A stretch of 64,000 nt of DNA, from positions 310,001 to 374,000 of the forward strand of contig NZ_AP024651.1 in assembly GCF_019977295.1 (NCBI RefSeq), read 5' to 3'. Shown piece after piece: positions 7,427 through 18,300 of the stretch (its first letter is position 1; each line of letters begins with the position of its first letter). A program made the position numbers and the translations under genes. The notes beneath the pieces are model-generated. The model saw only the letters and a list, made by a program, of their open reading frames with translations, ran no database searches and had not been told where the DNA came from. Source of the stretch: Arthrobacter sp. StoSoilB20. Its GTDB lineage: Bacteria; Actinomycetota; Actinomycetes; Actinomycetales; Micrococcaceae.

Positions 7427-9103
7427 ATGGATCAAGTAGTTGCGGTCAGCGCCGATGCGGCGTCACCACTTTCGGCGACGGCTTCCGGCAGCGATCCGCA
7501 GCTCATCGCTTTAGTCCGCGAAGGTGACACGAACGCCTTCGACGTCCTCTACCAGCGGCACATGAAAGTGGCGCAATTCGTGGCCCGCTCGCAAACGGAT
7601 AACCCCAGCGACGCCGATGACGTGGTTGCCGAGTCATTCGCCACCATCTTTCAGTTGCTGACCGAAGGCAAAGGGCCAAAGGAGTTCTTCCGGTCCTATC
7701 TCCTCACCGTGGTGCGGCGCACCGCCCACGATCGAAACCGCAAAGCCCGCCGGCTGCCCATGGCGGAAGAAGACGCCATCCTCGACGCCCCGGTGATCGA
7801 CAACGACCAAGTAGTCAGCGATCTCGAGTCGAGCATGATGGCCAAGGCGTTCAAATCCCTCCCGGAGCGCTGGCAAGCTGTCCTGTGGCACCTGGACATT
7901 GAAGGGCTGAAACCTGCAGCGGCTGCTCCCTTCGTTGGCCTGACACCGAACGGTGTTTCAGCCTTGGCGCTGAGGGCAAGGGAAGGCCTCCGCCAGGCCT
8001 ACCTTCAACAGCACATCAGCCGGACCGTTGATGAAGCCTGTGACGAATACGCCAGCCAGTTGGGAAAGTACGCGCGGAATGCGTTGAAGCGTACGTCCAA
8101 GGAAAAAGTCAGTGTGCACCTGGAGAGCTGCGCCAAATGCACGGCGTTGTTGATCGAACTCAATGACATCCAGGGCGGTATGCGCTCCATCCTGTTCCCG
8201 TTGCTGACGGGAATCACCTTTACCCCGGCGGGAGCGGCGGCGATCGGACTCGGCGGTACCGCCATGGGTGCAGCCACCGGAAGCACAGCAAGCACGGGCA
8301 TCCCCGCAAGCCCCGGAAGTACCGCCATCCCGGGGAACAGTGGCATCCATGGCATCCGGGGCCTCAGCAATGCGTGGAAGTTGGCTGCTGCGCTGGTGGT
8401 GGGCGTCATGGCCTTGGCCGGAAGCTTGATGTGGTTCCTACAGCCAAGCCCGTCTTCCCAGTCCACGGCGGCGTCGGAGGGCATCTTCAACCTCGCGCCG
8501 GCCCAGGAAACGTCTATGCCAACGGCAACCCCGAGCCCCGTGGAGTCTTTGCCCGCCTCCCCGGAGGTTCCCGCAGTTGTGGCTCCGCTGGAAACGCCCT
8601 CCGCGGACAGTCCGGTAGAAACGCTGCCGCAGCCGCCCGCCGTCGTGGTTCCACCAGTTGTGGCGCCACGGAAGGCTGTTGTGGTGGACTCCGGTACCGT
8701 GACCTCCACCCCCGTGCCTCCCGGCGCGCCGGGGGCACCCGCCACCCAAACGGTTAACGCAACGTTCGCGGCCTCGCAGGGGGCGAACCCTACGGAACGG
8801 GAACTTGGAGTGCAGTTCTCGCTCCAGGGGCAGGGCACACCGACCACCGGCCAAGTGGACTTCGCCTTGCCGGACCAGGCAACATTCCTGGCTGGAAAAA
8901 CTGTGGCACCCGCAGGGTGGACCTGCGCCGCGGTCTCGTCGGGAGACCGCAACATCCGCTGCAGCACCGCGTCCCTGGCCGGCGATGACCTTACGTTCGT
9001 TCTGGGAGTAGCCATGCCCGCTTCCGCCACGACAGGAACGCTGGACTACCGGTTCTCCGGGCAGGGCGTTGTGACCAAGAACTTCACCAACACCTTCAGC
9101 TAA
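7427..9103 (+). CDS. Sigma-70 family factor fused to zinc-finger, transmembrane and extracellular domain
   Basis: This is a 558-residue fusion. Residues about 25-105 are sigma region 2 (NAFDVLYQRHMKVAQFVA, SDADDVVAESFATIF). Residues about 140-195 are region 4 (SLPERWQAVLWHLDIEG, GVSALALRAREGLRQAYL). Residues 231-238 are HLESCAKC, the HxxxCxxC motif of zinc-binding anti-sigma domains. A single transmembrane helix lies near 317-337. A Pro/Ala/Thr-rich linker follows, then a C-terminal beta-type domain outside the cell (about 440-558). The layout matches ECF sigma factors with long membrane-bound C-terminal extensions known in actinobacteria. The start at ATG 7427 is uncertain; an upstream in-frame GTG at 7340 lacks a usable ribosome site. 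It lies just before the giant surface-protein gene, a likely target. Confidence 0.85.
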   Translation: MDQVVAVSADAASPLSATASGSDPQLIALVREGDTNAFDVLYQRHMKVAQFVARSQTDNPSDADDVVAESFATIFQLLTEGKGPKEFFRSYLLTVVRRTAHDRNRKARRLPMAEEDAILDAPVIDNDQVVSDLESSMMAKAFKSLPERWQAVLWHLDIEGLKPAAAAPFVGLTPNGVSALALRAREGLRQAYLQQHISRTVDEACDEYASQLGKYARNALKRTSKEKVSVHLESCAKCTALLIELNDIQGGMRSILFPLLTGITFTPAGAAAIGLGGTAMGAATGSTASTGIPASPGSTAIPGNSGIHGIRGLSNAWKLAAALVVGVMALAGSLMWFLQPSPSSQSTAASEGIFNLAPAQETSMPTATPSPVESLPASPEVPAVVAPLETPSADSPVETLPQPPAVVVPPVVAPRKAVVVDSGTVTSTPVPPGAPGAPATQTVNATFAASQGANPTERELGVQFSLQGQGTPTTGQVDFALPDQATFLAGKTVAPAGWTCAAVSSGDRNIRCSTASLAGDDLTFVLGVAMPASATTGTLDYRFSGQGVVTKNFTNTFS

Positions 9104-9128
9104 GCAAGCCTCAGCCGTAAGTTACCCA

Positions 9129-9160
9129 AACGCAGGGCCGCTCCAGGGCGGCCCTGCGTT
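9129..9160 (+). terminator. Terminator hairpin after the sigma gene
   Basis: A perfect 13-bp stem, AACGCAGGGCCGC (9129-9141) and its complement (9148-9160), has a 6-nt loop 25 nt past the sigma-gene stop. Confidence 0.8.
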
Positions 9161-9365
9161 GTGTGCTGCCGTCGACCCTTATGACCCGTCGGGGCCCCTT
9201 TTCTCAAAGTCCTTCCACAGGGTCTTTCAACTTTTTTGGATTCCCTACGTTTTTTGCGTCACGAAGACTCGTCTCCGTCCACTGGAGTACTGGCGAGTAG
9301 CCTAGCTCGATGCCGATTCGCTTCTGTGAGTCGGCCTCTTGCGTGACAAAGAAAAGCGAGAGACC

Positions 9366-12300
9366 GTGAAACACACACGTCCACAGAAGCTGTTGGCGGC
9401 AGTAGTCGCCACAGCCATCATGTCGCTGGGGGTGGGCGGCGCGTTAGCGCCACCGGCCCTGGCGACAGTCCCGGGGTCGCCGGGAATTGCCCAACCAGGA
9501 ACGCCTGTCTACACCGAGGATTTCTCCAACGAGAATGCCTCCAGCGGTGCCATCAGCATCCTCAACTACACCGGCGGCGCTGACGCTGCCAACGAAACGT
9601 ACTTTGCCGATACTCCGTACACTCCGGCCGGCGGACAGTGCGATGGCTGGATCCTGAACTCTTCCACGCCGTTGCCAACCACTGATGCAGGGTGTACCAA
9701 CAACCAGCCGGACGGTTGGAACCAGATACGGCAAATGGCTGCCGCGCTGGGCTTGGCCCAGGGCCAGACAGCTGCGCAATCCTCGACCAACCAAGTCCTG
9801 TCCGAGTACACCAACAGCCCCACGGGCCGCATCACCCCGGGTGTGCAGTTCCGGACTGAAGGCAACACGATTCCGGCGATTGAGGGCCACTACTACGCAG
9901 TCTCGGCCTACTTCGCGCAGGTCAACTGTCACTCGACCCATGCCAAGGAGACCTTCAGCCTCCTGATTAACGGCACGCGGCAGGTCCTCAGCACCGGCTT
10001 GGATCCTTGTGGAACCAACACCACCAACGGTGCCATTACGGAAATCACCAAGCTCCAGTCGGCTGCCTTCCAGATTCCCATGGGCACGTCTCCTTCCCTC
10101 GGTCTCGAACTGAGGAATGAAGCCACCAGTGGCTCGGGCAACGACGTAGCCTTTGACCTTCCGCAGATCGTGGACGTCACCCCCCAGGTAGACAAGTCCT
10201 TCACCCCGTCCCTTATTGGGCCGCGCGGAATCTCCAAGGTCACTCTGACAGTGACCAACACGGATGACCTGATGGCCAAGAACGACTGGTTCATCACCGA
10301 CTCCCTCCCTGCCGGCGTAGTTATTGCCGGTACCCCCAACATTGGCGGCACCTGTGTGCAGGCAGCGGGAACCAATCCTCTGGTAACCACCGCTGTTGCC
10401 GGCAGCAATTCCTTCTCGGTAACCGGCGGCGACCTCGCCCTGGGAATGACGTCCTGCACCATCACGGTGGATGTCACGGCAGCTGCCGAGGGCACTTACG
10501 TCAACGGCCCCGCCAACATCGCCACCAACCTGAACCCGCCGGCAGACGCCACCTTGGTAGTGAAGGCTCCGCGCCTTGAACTGACCAAGGCGCTGGATGC
10601 CACCCGCCTGATGGATTCGGATCAGTTCACCACTGAGATCCGCACCGGATCGGCTACGGGACCTGTTGTGAGCAACACTGCCAACGCCACCACCACCGGT
10701 GCGGGTTCCACTATTACCGCAGGTACGGGCACCACAGGCGAATACGTCGCCGACGCAGGTGCAACCTACTACCTGACGGAGTCGGGAACCAACCTCTCCG
10801 GTTACAGCAAGGTCATCACCTGTGTTGATGCCAACGGCCTCCAGACCGGACTGCCCAATGGTGCGGTAGTGGATTCTGCTTATTCCTTGGTTCCGGTTGC
10901 CGGCGCCGATATCAGCTGTGTTCTCACCAACACGGCCGTCCCGGCCCCGGAGTTGGAATTCACCAAGTCCGCTGACGCTTCAGACATCCAGGATCCCTCT
11001 GTTGTGGGTGACCAGATCACCTACACGTTCACGTCCAAAAACACCGGCAACGTGCCGCTGACGGGTGTCACCATCAACGACCCCCTGGCCGGTTTGTCTG
11101 CACTGACCTACACCTGGCCGGGAACTCCGGGCACTTTGCTGCCCGGTGAAACCGTGACGGCGATGGCTACCTACGCCATCACCCAGGCGGACATCGATGC
11201 AGGACATGTGGCCAACCTTGCCACCACCACGGGCAATCCTCCTACAGGTCCTCCTGTTACCCCGCCGCCTGCAGGTACTGATACCCCGCTGACTCCGGCT
11301 CCGGCCATGGAGTTCACCAAGTCTGCTGATGCTTCGGATATCCAGGATCCATCTGTTGTTGGTGACCAGATCACCTACACGTTCACGTCCAAGAACACGG
11401 GCAACGTATCCCTGACCAACGTGTCCATCAATGACCCGTTGGCTGGCCTGTCTGCCTTGACGTACACCTGGCCCGGTGCGGCAGGAACCCTCCTGCCCGG
11501 CCAGACGGTCACGGCTACGGCAACCTATGCCATCACTCAGGCTGACATCAACGCCGGTCACGTCGCCAACACCGCGACTACCACCGGTACTCCGCCCACC
11601 GGTCCCGCGGTATCGCCGCCTCCGGCTGGCACGGATACCCCGCTGACTCCGGCTCCGGCCATGGAGTTCAGCAAGTCCGCGGACGCCTCGGGCATCCAGG
11701 ACCCGTCGGTTGTTGGTGACCAGATCACCTACACGTTCACCTCGAAGAACACCGGCAACGTTCCGCTGACCAACGTGTCCATCACGGATCCGCTGGCTGG
11801 CCTCTCGGCATTGACGTACACCTGGCCCGGCGCAGCAGGAACCCTCCTGCCCGGTGAGACAGTGACGGCTACGGCAACGTACGCCATCACCCAGGCTGAC
11901 ATCACGGCCGGTCACGTCGCGAACTCGGCAACCACTACGGGCACCCCGCCTGTTGGTCCTCCTGTCACGCCTCCTCCGGGAACCACTGACACCCCGTTGA
12001 CGTCCACTCCGGCCATGCAGTTCAGCAAGTCCGCTGATGCGTCTGCCATCCAGGACCCGTCCGTTGTTGGCGATCAGATCACCTACACGTTCACGTCCAA
12101 GAACACGGGCAACGTCCCGCTGACCAACGTGTCCATCAGCGATCCCCTGGTTGGCCTCTCGGCACTGACGTACACCTGGCCGGGCACTCCCGGGGAACTG
12201 CTCCCGGGCCAGACCGTGACGGCGACGGCAACGTACGCCATCACCCAGGCTGACATTGATGCCGGACATGTTGCCAACGCGGCCACCACCACGGGTACTC

Positions 12301-15300
12301 CGCCGGTTGGTCCTCCTGTCACGCCTCCTCCGGGAACAACGGATACTCCGTTGACCTCGGCTCCGGCCATGGAGTTCACCAAGTCGGCAGATGCTTCGGA
12401 TATCCAGAATCCGTCTGTTGTGGGCGATCAGATCACCTACACGTTCACGTCCAAGAACACGGGCAACGTCAAGCTCACTGGTGTGGTCATTGATGACCCG
12501 CTGGCAGGACTGTCGGCACTGACCTACACCTGGCCGGGTACCCCGGGCGAGTTGCTTCCGGGTCAGTCGGTGACGGCTACGGCGACGTACGCCATCACGC
12601 AGGCTGATATCGACGCCGGCCATGTCGCCAACGTCGCGACCACCACGGGCACTCCGCCCACTGGTCCGGCTGTGACGCCGCCTCCGGCTGGTACGGACAC
12701 TCCGTTGACGGCCGGTCCTGCCATGGAGCTGACCAAGTCTGCTGATGCTTCGGCTATCCAGGATCCGTCCGTTGTAGGGGATCAGATCACCTACACGTTC
12801 ACCTCGAAGAACACGGGCAACGTCAAGCTCACTGGCGTGGTCATCAACGACCCTCTCGCGGGTTTGTCTGCATTGACGTACACCTGGCCGGGAACTCCGG
12901 GCGAGTTGCTTCCGGGTCAGTCGGTGACGGCTACGGCAACGTACGCCATCACTCAGGCTGATATCGACGCCGGCCATGTCGCCAACGTCGCGACCACCAC
13001 GGGCACTCCGCCCACTGGTCCGGCTGTGACGCCGCCTCCGGCTGGTACGGACACCCCGTTGACTCCTGGCCCCGCCTTGGAGTTCAGCAAGTCTGCTGAT
13101 GCTTCGGCTATCCAGGATCCGTCCGTTGTAGGGGATCAGATCACCTACACGTTCACCTCGAAGAACACGGGCAACGTGAAGCTCACCAACGTATCCATCA
13201 CGGATCCGCTGGCTGGTCTTTCGGCTCTGACGTACACCTGGCCGGGAACCCCGGGCGAGTTGCTTCCGGGCCAGACCGTCACGGCCACGGCAACGTACAG
13301 CATCACGCAGGCTGATATCGACGCCGGTCACGTCGCCAATGCGGCGACCACCACCGGAACTCCTCCGGTTGGTCCTCCTGTAACGCCTCCTCCGGGAACG
13401 ACGGATACTCCGTTGACCCCGGCTCCGGCCATGGAGTTCAGCAAGTCCGCTGATGCTTCGGCTGTCAAGGATCCGTCTGTTGTGGGTGACCAGATCACCT
13501 ACACGTTCACCTCGAAGAACACCGGCAACGTGAAGCTCACCAACGTATCCATCACGGATCCGCTGGCTGGTCTTTCGGCACTGACGTACACCTGGCCGGG
13601 AACCCCGGGCGAGTTGCTTCCGGGCCAGACCGTCACAGCTACGGCAACGTACAGCATCACGCAGGCTGATATCGACGCCGGTCACGTCGCCAATGCGGCG
13701 ACCACCACCGGAACTCCTCCGGTTGGTCCTCCTGTAACGCCTCCTCCGGGAACGACGGATACCCCGTTGACCCCGGCTCCGGCCATGGAGTTCACCAAGA
13801 CGGCTGACGCTTCGGATATCCAGGATCCGTCTGTTGTGGGTGACCAGATCACCTACACGTTCACGTCCAAAAACACCGGCAATGTGAAGCTCACTGGTGT
13901 GGTCATCAACGACCCGCTGCCGGGCCTCTCGGCACTGGAATACACCTGGCCGGGTACCCCCGGCGAGTTGCTTCCGGGCCAGACAGTGACCGCTACGGCA
14001 ACGTATGCGATCACCCAGGCCGACATCAATGCGGGCCATGTCGCGAACACTGCAACCACCGTGGGCACTCCGCCCACCGGTCCCGCAGTGACGCCTCCTC
14101 CGGCCGGTACTGATACCCCGCTGACTCCGGCTCCGGCCATGGAATTCAGCAAATCCGCTGACGCTTCCGGTGTTCAGGACCCTTCAGTTGTGGGCGATCG
14201 CATCGTCTACACCTTCACGGCGAAGAACAGCGGCAACGTGACCCTGACCAACGTTTCCATCACGGATCCGCTGGCTGGTCTGTCGGCACTGGCTTATACC
14301 TGGCCGGGTACTCCGGGCGAGTTGCTGCCGGGCCAGACGGTGACGGCTTCGGCGTCGTATGGCATCACGCAGGCTGATATTGATGCCGGCCATGTTGCCA
14401 ACAGCGCCACCACCACGGGTACTCCGCCGGTTGGTCCTCCTGTCACGCCTCCTCCGGGAACTACGGATACTCCGTTGACCCCGGGCCCGGCCATGGAGTT
14501 CACCAAGTCCTCGGACGCCTCCGCTATCCAGAACCCGGCAGTTGTTGGTGACCTGATCACTTACTCCTTCACGGCGAAGAACAGCGGCAACGTGACCCTG
14601 ACCAACGTGTCCATCACGGATCCGCTGGCTGGTCTCTCGGCTCTGACCTACACGTGGCCCGGCGTGGCAGGAACCCTCCTGCCTGGCCAGACCGTGACGG
14701 CTACGGCAACGTACGCCATCACCCAGGCTGATATCGACGCCGGCCATGTCGCCAATGCGGCCACCACCACCGGCACTCCGCCGGTTGGTCCCCCTGTAAC
14801 GCCTCCTCCGGGAACAACGGATACCCCGTTGACTCCGGCTCCGGCGATGCAATTCACCAAGTCGGCCGACGCCTCCGCTATCCAGAACCCGTCCGTTGCA
14901 GGTGACCTGATCACCTACACGTTCACGGCGAAGAACAGCGGAAACGTGAAGCTGACGGGTGTTGTCATCAATGACCCGCTGGCTGGTCTGTCAGCCCTGA
15001 CGTACACCTGGCCGGGCACTCCGGGCGAGTTGCTTCCGGGCCAATCGGTGACGGCTACGGCAACGTACGCCATCACACAGGCTGATATCGACGCCGGTCA
15101 TGTCGCCAACAGCGCCACGACTACCGGCACTCCTCCCACCGGTCCGCCGGTAACGCCCCCTCCGGGAACCACGGATACTCCGTTGACCCCGGCTCCGGCG
15201 ATGGAGTTCAGCAAGTCCGCAGATGCCTCGGCAGTCAAGGATCCTTCACAGGTTGGTGACGTCATTACGTACACCTTCTCCGCGAAGAACACTGGCAACG

Positions 15301-18300
15301 TCAAGCTCACCAACGTATCCATCGCGGATCCGCTGGCTGGCCTCTCCGCGCTGGCTTACACCTGGCCGGGTACCCCCGGCGAGTTGCTTCCGGGCCAGAC
15401 CGTGACGGCTACGGCAACGTACGCCATCACGCAGGCTGATATCGACGCCGGACATGTTGCCAATGCGGCGACGACTACGGGTACTCCTCCTACCGGTCCG
15501 CCGGTAACGCCTCCTCCGGGAACTACGGATACTCCGTTGACCCCGGCTCCGGCAATGCAGTTCACCAAGTCCGCGGATGCCTCGGGCATTCAGGACCCCT
15601 CGGTTGTGGGCGATCAAATCACCTACACCTTCACGGCCAAGAACACAGGCAACGTGAAGCTCACCAACGTATCCATCACGGATCCGCTGGCTGGCCTCTC
15701 GGCGCTGGCCTACACCTGGCCGGGTACTCCGGGCGAGCTGCAAGCAGGTCAGACAGTGACCGCTACGGCAACGTATGCGATTACCCAGGCTGATATCGAC
15801 GCCGGTCATGTCGCCAACAGCGCCACGACTACCGGCACTCCTCCTACCGGTCCGCCGGTAACGCCTCCTCCGGGAACTACGGATACTCCGTTGACTCCGG
15901 CTCCGGCGATGGAGTTCAGCAAGTCTGCCGACGCTTCGGCTGTCCAGGATCCTTCGAAGGTTGGCGACGTTATTACGTACACCTTCACCTCGAAAAACAC
16001 TGGCAACGTGAAGCTCACCGGTGTGGTCATCAATGACCCGCTGGCCGGCTTGTCTGCCCTTGAATACACCTGGCCGGGTACCCCCGGCGAGTTGCTTCCG
16101 GGCCAGACCGTGACGGCTACGGCAACGTACGCCGTCACCCAGGCTGATATCGACGCCGGACATGTTGCCAATGCGGCGACGACTACGGGTACTCCTCCTA
16201 CCGGTCCGCCGGTAACGCCTCCTCCGGGAACTACGGATACTCCGTTGACCCCGGCTCCGGCAATGGAGTTCAGCAAGTCTGCTGATGCTTCGGCTGTCCA
16301 GGATCCTTCAAAGGTTGGTGACGTGATCACGTACACCTTCTCCGCGAAGAACACGGGCAACGTGAAGCTCACCGGTGTGGTCATCACTGACCCGCTGGCT
16401 GGCCTCTCGGCTCTGACCTACACCTGGCCGGGTACCCCCGGAGAGCTGCAAGCCGGTCAGACGGTAACCGCTACGGCAACGTATGCAATTACCCAGGCTG
16501 ACATCAATGCAGGTCACGTCGCCAACTCGGCGACAACCACCGGCACCCCGCCGGTTGGTCCTCCTGTGACGCCTCCTCCGGGAACCACGGACACCCCGTT
16601 GACCCCGGCACCGGCCATGGAGTTCACCAAGACGGCCGACGCTTCCGGTGTTCAGGACCCCTCGGTTGTGGGCGATCGCATCGTCTACACCTTTACGGCC
16701 AAGAACACGGGCAACGTCACGCTGACCAACGTTTCCATCACGGATCCGCTGGCTGGCCTCTCGGCACTGGCTTACACCTGGCCGGGTACTCCGGGCGAGT
16801 TGCTGCCGGGCCAGACGGTGACGGCTTCGGCGTCGTATGGCATCACGCAGGCTGATATTGATGCCGGCCATGTTGCCAACAGCGCCACCACCACGGGTAC
16901 CCCTCCTGTTGGTCCTCCTGTCACGCCTCCTCCGGGAACCACGGATACTCCGTTGACCCCGGGCCCGGCCATGGAGTTCACCAAGAGCTCGGATGCCTCG
17001 GCCATTCAGAAACCTGCAGTTGTTGGTGACCAGATCACTTACACCTTCACGGCGAAGAACTCCGGCAATGTCACGCTGAAGAACGTCACCATTGACGATC
17101 CTTTGGCTGGCCTTTCGGCACTGGCTTACACCTGGCCGGGTACTCCGGGCGAGTTGCAGCCGGGCCAGACGGTGACCGCTACGGCAACGTACGCGATCAC
17201 CCAGGCTGATATCAACGCAGGCCATGTGGTGAACGCGGCAACAACTACGGGCACTCCGCCTGTTGGTCCGCCGGTAACGCCTCCTCCGGGAACAACGGAC
17301 ACCCCGTTGACCCCGGCTCCGGCGATGCAGTTCACCAAGACCGCTGACGCCTCCGCTGTTCAGGACCCGTCCGTTGCAGGTGACAAGATCACTTACACGT
17401 TCACGGCAAAGAACACCGGCAACGTCAACCTCACCAACGTGTCCATCACGGACCCGCTGGCCGGTTTGTCCGCCCTTGAGTACGTTTGGCCGGGCACTCC
17501 GGGCGAGCTGCTCCCGGGTCAGTCGGTGACGGCTACGGCAACGTACGCCATCACACAGGCTGATATCGACGCCGGACATGTTGCCAACGCGGCGACCACC
17601 ACCGGCACTCCTCCCACCGGCCCGCCGGTGACGCCTCCTCCGGGAACCACGGATACTCCGTTGACCCCGAAGCCTGCGATGGAGTTCAGCAAGTCTGCGG
17701 ATGATTCGGCAGTCCAGGATCCTTCCAAGGTGGGCGACGTCATCACGTATGCCTTCTCCGCGAAGAACACTGGCAACGTCACGCTGAAGAACGTCACGAT
17801 CACCGATCCTTTGGCTGGTCTTTCGGCACTGACGTACACCTGGCCCGGTACCCCGGGTGAGTTGCTTCCGGGTCAGACGGTAACGGCTTCGGCAACGTAC
17901 GCCATCACGCAGGCTGATATCGACGCCGGTCATGTCGCCAACAGCGCCACGACTACGGGCACTCCTCCTACCGGTCCGCCGGTAACGCCTCCTCCGGGAA
18001 CCACGGATACTCCGTTGACCCCGGCTCCGGCGATGGAGTTCACCAAGTCGGCTGACGCCTCGGCTGTCCAGGATCCTTCAAAGGCCGGTGACGTGATCAC
18101 GTACACCTTCTCCGCGAAGAACACGGGCAACGTGACACTGACCAACGTTTCCATCACGGATCCGCTGGCTGGCCTCTCGGCACTGACGTACACCTGGCCT
18201 GGAGCTGCAGGAACCCTCCTGCCCGGTCAGACGGTAACGGCTTCGGCCACGTACGCCATCACCCAGGCTGATATCGACGCCGGTCACGTCGCGAACAGCG

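Noticed and set aside
9339..9365. TTG start for the giant surface protein
   Set aside because: It adds RDKEKRET before the signal peptide and lacks a ribosome site, while GTG 9366 gives a normal signal peptide.
10980..14039. A 1,019-codon open frame on the minus strand opposite the repeat array, with several shorter ones after it
   Set aside because: It mirrors the plus-strand repeats: the product is an Arg/Gly-rich repeat set by the codon bias of the sense gene. It has no ribosome site or family match.
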